Assembly: GCA_002298125.1 (NCBI GenBank)
Contig: DBMJ01000015.1
Location: forward strand, 124,001-188,000
DNA length: 64,000 bases
Origin: Clostridium sp. UBA701
GTDB taxonomy: Bacteria; Bacillota; Clostridia; Clostridiales; Clostridiaceae
Direction: 5' to 3'
Each line of letters opens with the position of its first letter. Position 1 is the first letter of the stretch. Positions 43,555-52,716 of the stretch are shown piece after piece. Position numbers and translations under genes: made by a program. Under the pieces are notes generated by a model, which did no database searches, was not told the origin of the DNA, and saw only the letters and a list, made by a program, of their open reading frames with translations.

Positions 43555-44251
43555 ACTTCAACTTCATTAAATTAGTAACTGTAAATTCTAAATGTTCCTT
43601 CATTGCTGCAGCTGCTCTTTTTCCATCCCTATCCACCAAGGCATAGAAAACTGCTTCATGCTGCTTTACTATTTCTTGTCTGTTTCCTTCCACTAAAACT
43701 ATTCTGGTTCTCTCATCTCTAAGAAAATTATCCATCAGTCCATAAACGGCTTGAAGTACATTTAATATCAAGAAATTTTTTGTGCATTCTGCTATTTTAT
43801 AATGAAATTCTCTATCAAACTGAAGACTTAGTGTCTCTGCTTTTGTATAACGAGATTTATTTATTAGCTCTCCAAGGTAATAAAGCTCCTCCTGTTCTGC
43901 TCTTTCAGAAGCAATCATCACCATCTCTACTTCAAGTATGCTTCTAAGCTCCATAATATCCTGTAGACTTGCATTTTGCAGCAAAAACATTATAGATAAT
44001 GGTTCTACTAAGGTATTTTCAAAATTATCCTTTATAAAATTTCCCTCTCCCTGGCAGCTCTCGATAAGTCCCATTACCTGAAGAGACCTAAGTGCCTCTC
44101 TAAGGGAGGTTCTACTTACCTGAAGTTGATCTACTAGTTCTCTTTCTGGGGGTAGCTTGTCACCTTTTTTAAGAATTCCTTTGTCAATCATATATTTAAT
44201 CTGGTCTACCACATGCTCATATACTTTTGTGCTTTTTATGGGAGTGAACAT
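43553..44251 (-). CDS. GntR-family transcriptional regulator (FadR subfamily)
   Basis: The 232-residue protein has the winged-helix N terminus (VYEHVVDQIKYMIDKGILKKGDKLPPERELVDQLQVSRTSLREALRSLQVMGLI, about 10-62). An all-helical FCD ligand-binding domain follows (about 90-225; LRSILEVEMV, FDREFHYKIAECTKN with metal-binding His). Such regulators respond to organic acids. It is read after the xdhC end of the molybdenum hydroxylase run, beyond a hairpin, so it may control that run or be independent. AAGGTGG precedes the ATG. Confidence 0.85.
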   Translation of the reverse strand: MFTPIKSTKVYEHVVDQIKYMIDKGILKKGDKLPPERELVDQLQVSRTSLREALRSLQVMGLIESCQGEGNFIKDNFENTLVEPLSIMFLLQNASLQDIMELRSILEVEMVMIASERAEQEELYYLGELINKSRYTKAETLSLQFDREFHYKIAECTKNFLILNVLQAVYGLMDNFLRDERTRIVLVEGNRQEIVKQHEAVFYALVDRDGKRAAAAMKEHLEFTVTNLMKLK

Positions 44252-44455
44252 AACACAACCACCTTTCTTTACAGTGTGTTAACCATATAAACAAATACTT
44301 TGGAATAATTCAAAATGTTAAGAAAAAGTCACATCTAAACAAATTATACTGGATAAAAAAATAATTATCAATAGAGTTACTCTGCAAATACCCTAAATAC
44401 CCTATCAGCTCTAGATCTGCGATTTAATTTACCAATTTAGTCTTATATGTAAAAG

Positions 44456-44489
44456 CACAAAGCTCGTTAATTTTCTAACGAGCTTTGTG
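44456..44489. terminator. terminator of the molybdenum hydroxylase/maturation run
   Basis: 14-bp arms CACAAAGCTCGTTA / TAACGAGCTTTGTG; the xdhC stop codon lies in the right arm. T runs exist on the plus side, weaker on the minus side. Confidence 0.7.
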
Positions 44490-45281
44490 TGCTAATTTTT
44501 TATGTTGAAGCTTTCCATTATTCTTTATTAAAGTTATCTCAGATATAATACTAAGAGCTATCTCTTCTGGACTATTTCCTCCCAAATCAATACCAATAGG
44601 AGCATATATCTTTTCTAAAAGCTCCTCTCCTATTCCCTCCTCCTGCAAAGCCTTTATGGTATCTGAGCATTTCTTTTCACTCCCTATCATACCCAAATAT
44701 TGAAGATGCTTATCCAGAAGAAGCTTTAAACATTCCTTATCAAAATGATGGCCATGGGTTACAATGACCCCAAAACAGCAGTCACTAAAATGGTAGTTAT
44801 TTATGGTGCTTTCAAAGTCTCCCTTAATAATCTGAGCCTTTGGAAAGTTCTCTTCTAGACATATCTGTTCTCTATTGTCAAAGACTACCACCTGAAACCC
44901 TATGGATGTTGCCAGCTCATATAGCGCCTTTCCAATATGACCTCCCCCAAAAATTAGCAAATTAGGTTTATAGGAGAATACCTTTATAAATACTTCGCAT
45001 TCTCCACCACAAATCATATTCATGTCTCCTTCAGCATTTAATGAAAAATGTTCATTTACATTATTTCCTTCATCTAATGCTATTCTTGCTCTATGTATTA
45101 TTTCATATTCTAATCTGCCTCCACCTAAATTACCAATAAAGCTATCCCTTTCTATAAGCATCATAAAACCATTTTTACCTGGAGTAGAGCCACTAGTTTT
45201 TGTGATAATTGCAAGAGCACACTGGATTTCTTCCTGCATATTTTTATATAATCTTTCTACGAGTGCAGACTCCATAATCAT
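44475..45281 (-). CDS. xdhC: XdhC/CoxI-family molybdenum hydroxylase maturation factor
   Basis: The 268-residue protein has the N-terminal XdhC domain with GSTPGKNGFMMLIE and GNLGGGRLEYEI (about 28-60). A Rossmann domain starts at LLIFGGGHIGKALYELA (about 107), and APIGIDLGGNSPEEIALSIISEI closes it. In related enzymes XdhC binds the molybdenum cofactor and inserts it, with its terminal sulfur or selenium ligand, into the apoenzyme. It overlaps yqeB by four bases and is last in the maturation set. Confidence 0.88.
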   Translation of the reverse strand: MIMESALVERLYKNMQEEIQCALAIITKTSGSTPGKNGFMMLIERDSFIGNLGGGRLEYEIIHRARIALDEGNNVNEHFSLNAEGDMNMICGGECEVFIKVFSYKPNLLIFGGGHIGKALYELATSIGFQVVVFDNREQICLEENFPKAQIIKGDFESTINNYHFSDCCFGVIVTHGHHFDKECLKLLLDKHLQYLGMIGSEKKCSDTIKALQEEGIGEELLEKIYAPIGIDLGGNSPEEIALSIISEITLIKNNGKLQHKKLAHKAR

Positions 45282-46084
45282 TTCTCACCTCTAACATTAA
45301 GATAATATAGTATAGCCTCTAAAACTGCTCCTCCTATTGCCCTGCCCTTATCTGATATTGTATAACAGTAATGCACTTCACCTCTTGGGTCTATATCACC
45401 AATTTTCATACCTTTATGTACATAAAATTCCTTAGTAATTATTCCTCTTAAAACTCCAGGCAAATTAGCTGTAATTGGTAAGTTATTGCAATAGGCAACT
45501 ATATCACCTTTTTGTACCATATCACCTATGTTTTTACAAGGTGTAAGTGTACCTTCCATAGGTGCTCTAATAATTCTTTCTTCACTAAAGCCACAGACCT
45601 CTCCAGGAATACCTGTGTTTTCTTCTGCCCTACCTCTATATATTAGCCTGCCAAGATTATGCCCTCTTTTAGTCTCAATTACCACATCTGCATCTAATGG
45701 AGCAGTGAAACCTGGTCCTAACGCTATAATATAAGGGACCTTGCATTTATTGCTTCCAGTATTCCTTTTAGCTAAAATAGCGTCCACCAAAATGTCTATT
45801 TTAAATTGTTCAAGACTAACTGCTTCTTCATCTACTAAAAGTGGTATTTTATTTTCTTTCCATAAATTGTGACAATACTCTATATTCTCCACCCTCACGC
45901 ATTCAACTTCCTCTACTACTGCTCTCCCACTATTAACAGCCTCTGCAAAGGAAACAGTCCTTCTTATTACCGTAGGCTTTTTTGCCTCTATTATTATTAC
46001 CTTAAAGCCGCTTCTATATAGTCTATGTGCCACAGCTGTCCCTATATCTCCTCCACCTCTAACTGCTACTATAATCTCTTCCAT
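45278..46084 (-). CDS. yqeB: selenium-dependent molybdenum hydroxylase maturation protein YqeB
   Basis: The protein has about 268 residues. An N-terminal nucleotide-binding-like fold (VAVRGGGDIGTAVAHRLYRSGF) is followed by a central part (IIALGPGFTAPLDADVVIETKRGHNLGRLIYRG). A C-terminal biotinyl/lipoyl-like barrel ends it (RAPMEGTLTPCKNIGDMVQKGDIVAYC). This is the EF2563/YqeB family, a genomic marker of molybdenum hydroxylases that carry labile selenium. The ATG at 46084 is set by AAGGGGG nine bases upstream; an ATG at 46090 is too close to it. It overlaps yqeC. Confidence 0.88.
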   Translation of the reverse strand: MEEIIVAVRGGGDIGTAVAHRLYRSGFKVIIIEAKKPTVIRRTVSFAEAVNSGRAVVEEVECVRVENIEYCHNLWKENKIPLLVDEEAVSLEQFKIDILVDAILAKRNTGSNKCKVPYIIALGPGFTAPLDADVVIETKRGHNLGRLIYRGRAEENTGIPGEVCGFSEERIIRAPMEGTLTPCKNIGDMVQKGDIVAYCNNLPITANLPGVLRGIITKEFYVHKGMKIGDIDPRGEVHYCYTISDKGRAIGGAVLEAILYYLNVRGEK

Positions 46085-46835
46085 AGACATATGCCCCCTT
46101 CAAACTTGCAATTACACTTTTCACTCTAGGTTGTAGTACTTTTAATAATACCTTTATATAAAATGCTCTCATCTTATCCTTATTACTATCTGCCTTATTT
46201 AAAATCAATACCCGTCTACAGCCCTTAGCACAGTTTTTAAAGGATCCTCTTGGATGAGATATTAATTTTATTAACATAGAGGAGTTTATTATTCCTCCTC
46301 TCCTTGCTCCTGTTATCTCTATAAACCTATCTATACGGTGTATGTTTTGTTCATTAACACTTTTTCTAATAACATCCATACCTACCACTGCAACAAGAAA
46401 GCTTGTACATTCAGGTATAACAGGTTCATATGCTTCTGGAGCTTTGATACTTTTGCAATGAGCACCATCACCCTCAACTAATATAAATTCAAAACTATTG
46501 CTTTGAAAGATTTTATCTATTTCCTCACCTTTAAAACCTTTAAGCTTACCCTCGGAGGTAATCTTGTTTCCTGCTACCACCATGGTCTTTAATGGCATTT
46601 CCTGGGAAATTTTTTCAACTTCCCCTAATCCAACTACTCTTTTAAGTATAGGTGAAGCTTGGGGGTAATATATTGCAGTGGTAGTAGTTATGAGTACTTT
46701 TTTACCAAGCTTAATAAGCTCTTCCCCTAGACTGAAAATAGCAGAGGTTTTACCACCAGCCCCTACAAAGGTTATTAGCGCCTTTGTATTTATGTCGATT
46801 CCAAGAGCCTTATAAAGCATTTCTTTTCTTATCAT
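46059..46835 (-). CDS. yqeC: selenium cofactor biosynthesis protein YqeC
   Basis: The 258-residue protein has a P-loop at residues about 19-30 (ITFVGAGGKTSAIFSLG), and the stretches VLITTTTAIYYP, FILVEGDGAHCKSIKAPEAYEPVIP and LILNKAD shared by the YqeC family. The family is found only with yqeB and selenium-dependent molybdenum hydroxylases. It is thought to help place selenium in the cofactor, but the reaction is unknown. It overlaps mocA by 26 bp and yqeB by 26 bp, a tightly coupled set. The start is not strongly marked; an ATG at 46820 is an alternative. Confidence 0.87.
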   Translation of the reverse strand: MIRKEMLYKALGIDINTKALITFVGAGGKTSAIFSLGEELIKLGKKVLITTTTAIYYPQASPILKRVVGLGEVEKISQEMPLKTMVVAGNKITSEGKLKGFKGEEIDKIFQSNSFEFILVEGDGAHCKSIKAPEAYEPVIPECTSFLVAVVGMDVIRKSVNEQNIHRIDRFIEITGARRGGIINSSMLIKLISHPRGSFKNCAKGCRRVLILNKADSNKDKMRAFYIKVLLKVLQPRVKSVIASLKGAYVYGRDYSSS

Positions 46836-47388
46836 AGCTTAATGCTAATTCATAAGCCTCCTCTTCGTCCAAATCCATAAATATACCTGCATTGTCTATT
46901 TCAACAGCTTCCACGTCATCCATATAGGTATTTATTATATCTCTAGCACCTTTGTCTCCCTTTAAGTCCCTCAGTTGTGAAAAATACTTTTTCCCAATAA
47001 TTACAGGATTCCCTCTTTTACCATTATGATAAGGAGCTACCAAATGCTTTATACCTCTATCAAATTCAATTAGGAGTTCGTCTATCATTTCTGCTGTAAC
47101 AAAGGGCATATCTCCTAATAACAGCATTACCCCATCACCATCAAAATCTTTCAGCCCATTAATGATGGAAGTGCTCATCCCGTCCTCATGATGGGGATTA
47201 TATATAAGTTCCTCATCTATATTATTAGGTTGATATGCCCCATATACTACTACAATTTCTGACAGTTTCGAATTTTTTGCTTCTTTCACCACCCTTTGAA
47301 GAACAGTTTCTTCTCCTAAGTAAAGACTTAATTTGTTTTTTCCCATCCTTCTAGAGCTTCCTGCTGCTAAAATAATTCCTCTAACCAC
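46810..47388 (-). CDS. mocA: MocA-type molybdenum cofactor nucleotidyltransferase
   Basis: The 192-residue enzyme has the nucleotidyltransferase start IILAAGSSRRMGKNKLSLYLG (about 5-25) and VMLLLGDMPFVTAEMIDELL (about 96). Relatives (MocA/YgfJ) attach CMP to molybdopterin to form the dinucleotide cofactor used by this class of hydroxylase. The start is GTG with GGAGG seven bases upstream. It begins the mocA-yqeC-yqeB-xdhC set, 25 bp after adenine deaminase. Confidence 0.87.
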   Translation of the reverse strand: MVRGIILAAGSSRRMGKNKLSLYLGEETVLQRVVKEAKNSKLSEIVVVYGAYQPNNIDEELIYNPHHEDGMSTSIINGLKDFDGDGVMLLLGDMPFVTAEMIDELLIEFDRGIKHLVAPYHNGKRGNPVIIGKKYFSQLRDLKGDKGARDIINTYMDDVEAVEIDNAGIFMDLDEEEAYELALSYDKKRNAL

Positions 47389-47412
47389 ACTAATTCCTCC
47401 TATAGTTAAATT

Positions 47413-49107
47413 TTAGATAGTAAATAAGTCGATGAAACTAAATTTAGTGTAATCAAATAGTCCTCTGGCTGTTAGCTTTATTTCTGGAATAACTGGAAGA
47501 GCCATAAAGCCAAGAGTTAAGAATGCATCGTATTCCTTCTTCACACCAAATTTTTTAGCAGCTTCATTTAACCTGCCTAGTGATAGCACTACCTTCCCGG
47601 GGTCCTCTGAGGTAATAAGCCCACCGATAGGAAGATTCAAAGCTTCTATTACCTCTCCTTTAGATACCATGACAATTCCTCCGCCAATGGTCCTTAAGGT
47701 ATTAACCGCAAGAGCCATGTCGCTGTCACTATCACCTAAGACTATAATATTGTGGGAATCATGTGCTATAGTCTGGGCAATACTACAGTTTTTAAGACCT
47801 AGCCCCTCTAAATAGCATATTGACATCTTTCCCGTGTCTCTATGTCTTTCTATTACTGCCAACTTACTTATGTCTTCCCCCTCTACAGAAGTTATATATC
47901 CCTCTTCACCCTTTGCTATTCTTTGGACTTTTAAGGTTTCAACAGAGTATGGCTTAAGCTTAATAAGATTAATTTTATCTCCACCATATGGCACTTTGAA
48001 ATCCTCACTATTGATTTCTTTAGCATGTATACTGTTTTCCTCAGGAATGGGTGTAAAACTCATATTATGCTTAAACTCTTTTCCTTTTTTAAACACTTTT
48101 TTAATTTTAAAGTCCACTAAGTCTTCAAATACTACAAGGTCTGCTAAGAGCCCAGGTGCAACAGCTCCTCTATCCTTCAAACCGTAGCATTGAGCGCCAT
48201 TTAAAGTTGCAATAGTTATGGCTCTAATTGGATCTAATCCATTCTTCACAGCTACTTTTAAGCAATTGTCTATAGTCCCTTCCGATATTAAATCCTCAAG
48301 GTGCCTGTCATCTGTACAAAATAAAAATCTGCTATAGTTGTTATCCCTTACTGCTGGAAGGATATCTAATATATTCTTTGTTGCAGAGCCCTCCCTAAGC
48401 ATCACGTACATACCTCTTTTTATCTTCTGAAGAGCTTCTTCATAACAGCTGCATTCATGATCTGTGTTTATTCCACAGCATAAATATGCGTTTAATTCCT
48501 TTTCGGCTATAGAGGGGCAATGACCATCCTTGTTTTTAGCTCCCACTGCCATTATTTTATCAATCATATTATCTTTAGCTTGGGTAACGGATTGAACATC
48601 CATAACCTCCCCAAGGCCTAAGACCTTATTATTTTTTAAAAATGGCTCTAACTCTATTGAAGTAAGATTAGCACCATTATCTTCAAACTCTGTAGCTGGC
48701 ACACAGGATGGAAGCATAAAAAATAAGTCCATTACACTTTTTTCACTGTTTTTTATCATAAAGTCTATGCCTTTTACACCAAGTACGTTGGCTATCTCAT
48801 GAGGGTCTGTTATAGCTGTAGTTACCCCATGCGCTAAGACAATTTGGGAGAATACTTCCGGTGTAACCATAGAAGATTCAATGTGCACATGGGTATCTAT
48901 CAAACCTGGAGCTACAATACATCCTGAACAGTCTATCTCAATTTCTCCTTGGTAACTTCCAAGACCTACTATAATTTCACCTTCAATAGCTATATCACAA
49001 TTTTCTATGCTTTGATCAAAGACGTTAATAACTCTTGCATTCTTTAGTACCACTTCACTCTTTTTCTTACCCATGCTTACCGGAACATAATCTCTAATTG
49101 TCATCAT
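47413..49107 (-). CDS. ade: adenine deaminase
   Basis: From the ATG at 49107 the enzyme has 564 residues. It shows DTHVHIESSMVTPEVF (metal HxH, about 87), TDPHEIANVLGVKG (about 115) and LCTDDRHLEDLISEG (about 266), and the C-terminal adenine-deaminase domain with GGGIVMVSKGEV. It converts adenine to hypoxanthine plus ammonia, supplying a substrate for the hydroxylases beside it. A GTG at 49119 is rejected since the GGAG site lies on it. The ATG overlaps the stop of the previous gene as ATGA. Confidence 0.92.
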   Translation of the reverse strand: MMTIRDYVPVSMGKKKSEVVLKNARVINVFDQSIENCDIAIEGEIIVGLGSYQGEIEIDCSGCIVAPGLIDTHVHIESSMVTPEVFSQIVLAHGVTTAITDPHEIANVLGVKGIDFMIKNSEKSVMDLFFMLPSCVPATEFEDNGANLTSIELEPFLKNNKVLGLGEVMDVQSVTQAKDNMIDKIMAVGAKNKDGHCPSIAEKELNAYLCCGINTDHECSCYEEALQKIKRGMYVMLREGSATKNILDILPAVRDNNYSRFLFCTDDRHLEDLISEGTIDNCLKVAVKNGLDPIRAITIATLNGAQCYGLKDRGAVAPGLLADLVVFEDLVDFKIKKVFKKGKEFKHNMSFTPIPEENSIHAKEINSEDFKVPYGGDKINLIKLKPYSVETLKVQRIAKGEEGYITSVEGEDISKLAVIERHRDTGKMSICYLEGLGLKNCSIAQTIAHDSHNIIVLGDSDSDMALAVNTLRTIGGGIVMVSKGEVIEALNLPIGGLITSEDPGKVVLSLGRLNEAAKKFGVKKEYDAFLTLGFMALPVIPEIKLTARGLFDYTKFSFIDLFTI

Positions 49108-50081
49108 AAATTTTTGCACTCCTTCTCCTTTATTGCCTCCAATATCACTTCACAGGTAGCAGGCAGGGAAGTAATTCTAACCCCTACTGCGTCATAGATT
49201 GCATTAATAATTGCTGGTGCTGTTGGTATCATTGCTGGCTCTCCAAGCCCCTTTGCACCATATGGTCCTGAGCTTTCCTCACATTCTATAAAATTTACCT
49301 TAATTCTTGGAGCATCTAGAGCTGTAGGGATGATATAATCAGAGAAATTTAAGTTTTTTATTTTCCCATTCTCAATCTCCACTTTCTCCATTAAAGCATA
49401 TCCAATACCCATGACACTTCCACCTTCTACTTGGCCTTCTGCTAAGTCCGGGTTAATTATTTTCCCTGAATCATTGCAGGATACAATCTCTAAAACATCT
49501 ACCTTACCTGTTTCATCATCTACTTCAACAATAGCCTTCTGAGTTGCAAATACATAGGGCCAATATGGGTTGCCCTGACCATTCTCATCTAATTGGGAAG
49601 AGAATGCCCTAAAGTAACCCTCTGAAATAGTATCACAGCTATTTTCCACCATCCTTATATATATTTCTTCAAAACTGTATAATTTTCCTGCAGTCTTTAT
49701 CCCTATACCTTGAAATTCAATTTCTTTTTCCCCTTCCAAAGACAGAGCATATATCATGCTTTCGCGAAGCTTTTCACAGGCTGAGAGCACTGCATTACCT
49801 GTGTTATAGGTTTGCCTGCTGGCAGCTGCTGTGCCAGAATCAGGATACAATTCTGTATGTGAATTTTCTATGGTGATAAGCTCAATATTTACTCCTAAAG
49901 CTTCAGCAGCAATCTGCCACATTACATTGTAAGCACCTTGTCCAACTTCTGTAGCCCCCACATATATTGTAAAGGTACCGTTCTTGTTAATTTCTGCCTT
50001 AGCTCTGGATTCATCAGGAAAGCCGTTTCCATACCCAGTTCCATAATATATACTGGAATAACCTACCCCTCTTCTTTTCAT
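49104..50081 (-). CDS. molybdopterin-binding subunit, C-terminal half (NdhM-like)
   Basis: The 325-residue protein matches only the second half of xanthine-dehydrogenase-type large subunits. It starts at the GVGYSSIYYGTGYGNGFPDE stretch and carries the cofactor loop VGATEVGQGAYNVMWQIAAEALG (about 40), DSGTAAASRQTYNTGNAV and the catalytic Glu in GPYGAKGLGEPAMIPTAPAI (about 283). With the preceding gene it makes one complete subunit. It has its own AAGGAGG site, so this is a true split gene, as in nicotinate dehydrogenase (NdhL/NdhM) of Eubacterium barkeri. The substrate could be nicotinate, a purine or another heterocycle. Confidence 0.85.
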   Translation of the reverse strand: MKRRGVGYSSIYYGTGYGNGFPDESRAKAEINKNGTFTIYVGATEVGQGAYNVMWQIAAEALGVNIELITIENSHTELYPDSGTAAASRQTYNTGNAVLSACEKLRESMIYALSLEGEKEIEFQGIGIKTAGKLYSFEEIYIRMVENSCDTISEGYFRAFSSQLDENGQGNPYWPYVFATQKAIVEVDDETGKVDVLEIVSCNDSGKIINPDLAEGQVEGGSVMGIGYALMEKVEIENGKIKNLNFSDYIIPTALDAPRIKVNFIECEESSGPYGAKGLGEPAMIPTAPAIINAIYDAVGVRITSLPATCEVILEAIKEKECKNL

Positions 50082-50097
50082 TCCAACTCCTCCTTAA

Positions 50098-51345
50098 TTA
50101 TTGACCAATTCCCTCTTCTTCCATTAGCTTTTCTATACATTGCTGTGCACCTACACTACTTTTTAACCTTTGACCTGTGATAGTTATACTGTTCTCTTTT
50201 AAAGTATTCATCAATCTGAATTTTAAAGGATGAAGCTTAAGTTTTTGAGCTAGAATATCCATTTGGCTTTCGTAGGCAATAGCTACTTGAGTAGCTCCAA
50301 AGCCCCTCATAGCTCCTGAGAAAGTGTTATTTGTATATACAGCCATTGATTTAACGTCCACATTTGAGACTTCATATGGTCCCGCTGCATGTACTGCAGA
50401 TTTTCTAAGCACATTTATCCCCCAAGAAGCATAAGCCCCAGTATCCCCAAGAATAGTTGCCTGTAGCGCACATAGCTTACCTTCCTTTGTTACTCCAGTT
50501 TTATAATGCATTTTTAGTGCATGTCTTTTTCCATGGGCCAAAATTGACTCTTCTCTGCTATGCACCATTTTTACTGGTCTTCCTGTGAGCAGTGCTGCTA
50601 GTGCTACATGGCATTGTAGAGTCATATCCTCCCTAGCTCCAAAGGCAGCCCCTATAGTGGTATTTATTATTTTTACCCTTTCCTCTTCAAAACTTATGCA
50701 CCTAGCTACCTCTTCTCTATCATAGTGAGGATACTGTGTTGCCACATATATCTCCATTTCTTCATTTTCCGTTAGCCTAGCTACTGCAGCTTCAGCTTGA
50801 AGAAACCCATGCTCTACCATTTGGGTACTGTAGTTATTTTCTGCAATAAAGCAGGCTTCTCTAAAACCCTTCTCTATATCTCCCCTCTTAATATGGATAT
50901 CAAAAAGAACATTATTTTTCTCTCCTAGTATTGGAGCATCCTCCTTTAAGGCATCCTCCACTCTAAAAACACCCCTATGTTCTTCATATTTAATCTCAAT
51001 GATTTCTTTAGCCTGTTCCAATATTACTTTACTCTCTGCAGCAATAAGGACTATGGGATCTCCTATCCTTTTAACCCACTCCTTCACTAAAACTGGTAAG
51101 TCCTTAAAAATAACGCCATGATTATTTTCACCCGGTACATCCTTCCAAGTATAAATCCCAACCACCCCTGGCAGTTTTTGTGCTTTACTGTAATCCACAT
51201 CAACAACTCTGCCGTAGGGTATACTGCTTCTTACCACACCAACATAAAGCATTTTAGGAAATTCCAAATCAGCAGGATAGATAGCCTTACCCGTCACTTT
51301 TCCCAAAACATCTCCTCTAGTGATGCTTTGCCCCACATACTTCAT
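50098..51345 (-). CDS. molybdopterin-binding subunit, N-terminal half (NdhL-like)
   Basis: From the ATG at 51345 (GGGGTG site; a GTG at 51354 overlaps that site) it has 415 residues. Features include the N-terminal small domain (LPGVVGIYTWKDVPGENNHG), NTTIGAAFGAREDMTLQCH (about 240), HSREESILAHGKRHALKMHYKTG and NNTFSGAMRGFGATQVAIAYESQMD, after which the protein stops where the intact homologues at 58992-61244 and 56753-58987 continue. It pairs with the next gene to form one Mo subunit. Gene order FAD, FeS, L, M is that of ndhFSLM. Confidence 0.85.
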   Translation of the reverse strand: MKYVGQSITRGDVLGKVTGKAIYPADLEFPKMLYVGVVRSSIPYGRVVDVDYSKAQKLPGVVGIYTWKDVPGENNHGVIFKDLPVLVKEWVKRIGDPIVLIAAESKVILEQAKEIIEIKYEEHRGVFRVEDALKEDAPILGEKNNVLFDIHIKRGDIEKGFREACFIAENNYSTQMVEHGFLQAEAAVARLTENEEMEIYVATQYPHYDREEVARCISFEEERVKIINTTIGAAFGAREDMTLQCHVALAALLTGRPVKMVHSREESILAHGKRHALKMHYKTGVTKEGKLCALQATILGDTGAYASWGINVLRKSAVHAAGPYEVSNVDVKSMAVYTNNTFSGAMRGFGATQVAIAYESQMDILAQKLKLHPLKFRLMNTLKENSITITGQRLKSSVGAQQCIEKLMEEEGIGQ

Positions 51346-51363
51346 CCTTAACACCCCACTTCG

Positions 51364-51831
51364 CTATATTTCATTTCCTAAGTCCCTAGCTTTTTTTATA
51401 GCCTTTATAATCTTTTCATAACCCGTACAGCGACATAAGTTTCCTGATACTGCCTCCCTTATTTCTGCTTCTGTAGGATTACAGTTTTTATCCAGCAATG
51501 CCTTTGCACTTAAAATCATTCCTGGGGTGCAAAAGCCACATTGTACTGCTCCACTATCAACAAAGCACTTCTGAAGTAGAGATAATTCTTCTCCCCCAAC
51601 ACCTTCTATAGTAGTTATTTCCTTTCCATTGACCATGGCAACCATAAGTAAGCATGAGTTTGCAGTATATCCATCTATTATTACAGTACATGCTCCACAC
51701 TCTCCCTCTCCACAGCCCTCTTTGGTTCCAGTGAGTTTTAAATCCTCTCGTAGAAAATCCAAAAGCCTCTTTCTATCTTCAACCTCTCTTTCATATTCAT
51801 GGCCATTAACTATTAATTTTACTGTTACCAT
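51364..51831 (-). CDS. molybdenum hydroxylase [2Fe-2S] subunit (NdhS-like)
   Basis: 155 residues with two [2Fe-2S] centres: plant-type CGEGECGACTVIIDG (about 40-52, with Cys59) and CGFCTPGMILSAKALL plus CRCTGYEKI (about 97-140). It passes electrons from the Mo centre to FAD. AAGGGGG precedes the ATG; the flanking genes are 12 and 18 bp away. It belongs to the split-subunit enzyme. Confidence 0.9.
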   Translation of the reverse strand: MVTVKLIVNGHEYEREVEDRKRLLDFLREDLKLTGTKEGCGEGECGACTVIIDGYTANSCLLMVAMVNGKEITTIEGVGGEELSLLQKCFVDSGAVQCGFCTPGMILSAKALLDKNCNPTEAEIREAVSGNLCRCTGYEKIIKAIKKARDLGNEI

Positions 51832-51843
51832 GTTCTTACCCCC

Positions 51844-52698
51844 TTAATAATTCACATTGTCAAGGGCCCTTCCATAGGCCTCCTTGAACACTCCTTTTAC
51901 CGCTTCACGTTTAAAGGATAAGGTTTTTCTTCCTGGAATACTATTTTCAACTGCTTTTGAAAGCAGCAGCATACCTTCTTCAGAAACGAGCTCCTCCAAA
52001 TTTTTATCCACAGCCCAATGCTCATATTCAATAGCCCTTATGGGAAATCTACCTACTGCACCTAGGGCTACCTTAATATCTATAACCCTACCTTGGCTTA
52101 CTTCTACAGATACACTGCTGCTTAATCTTGCAATAGCTAAGGAATTTCTCTTTCCAAGCTTATAAAAGCCTTTAAGGGTTGGTGCTTTATGAAGCATAAT
52201 TCCCTTTAATACTTCTCTATCTTTTATTTTCTCTAAGGAGTAGTTCACAAAATATCTGTTGATATTTATCCTTCGTTCCCCTTCAAAAGACGAAAATATC
52301 AACTCTCCTTCAAGGCTCATAAGGCATGGAATTATATCTGCAGCAGACCCTGCATTTATAATGTTTCCTCCTACTGTAGCCATATTTCTTATTTGTGGTG
52401 ATCCCATGGCTTTTGCACACTGGTAAATATTTTGAAAGTAGTTTTTAATTTTGTTGCTATCAGCTAAGGTAGTAAAGGTAACCATGGAACCTATAAATAT
52501 AGAATCTTCTTCCTCTCTTATTTCCTTTAATTCCTCTAACTTATCAAGGCCTACTAAAACTTGTGCCTCTTTTTCTCCCCTTAAGAGTTGAAGCACCAAG
52601 TCTGTGCCTCCACCTAGAATTACTGCATTTTTATTAATATATAAAAGGTCTAGTACTTCTTTCATACTATTAGGAAAATATGATTTTTCTATATCCAT
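51844..52698 (-). CDS. molybdenum hydroxylase FAD subunit (NdhF-like)
   Basis: This 284-residue FAD-binding subunit has AVILGGGTDLVLQLLRG (about 34) and MGSPQIRNMATVGGNIINAGSAADIIPCLMSLEG (about 100-130), the two flavin-binding loops, and a C-terminal CO-dehydrogenase flavoprotein domain. The length is close to the 33-kDa FAD subunit of nicotinate dehydrogenase. AAGGGGG precedes the ATG. It lies 18 bp after the deaminase-like gene, suggesting co-transcription. Confidence 0.9.
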   Translation of the reverse strand: MDIEKSYFPNSMKEVLDLLYINKNAVILGGGTDLVLQLLRGEKEAQVLVGLDKLEELKEIREEEDSIFIGSMVTFTTLADSNKIKNYFQNIYQCAKAMGSPQIRNMATVGGNIINAGSAADIIPCLMSLEGELIFSSFEGERRININRYFVNYSLEKIKDREVLKGIMLHKAPTLKGFYKLGKRNSLAIARLSSSVSVEVSQGRVIDIKVALGAVGRFPIRAIEYEHWAVDKNLEELVSEEGMLLLSKAVENSIPGRKTLSFKREAVKGVFKEAYGRALDNVNY

Positions 52699-52716
52699 GT
52701 TCTATGCCCCCTTTTA

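Noticed and set aside
44386..44403. Tandem 9-bp repeat AAATACCCT upstream of the FadR-type regulator
   Set aside because: Only two copies, no palindrome and no clear link to a promoter.
49104..51345. Frameshifted pseudogene of a molybdopterin subunit
   Set aside because: Both parts have good ribosome sites, intact motifs and the sizes of NdhL and NdhM; a split gene is the better reading.
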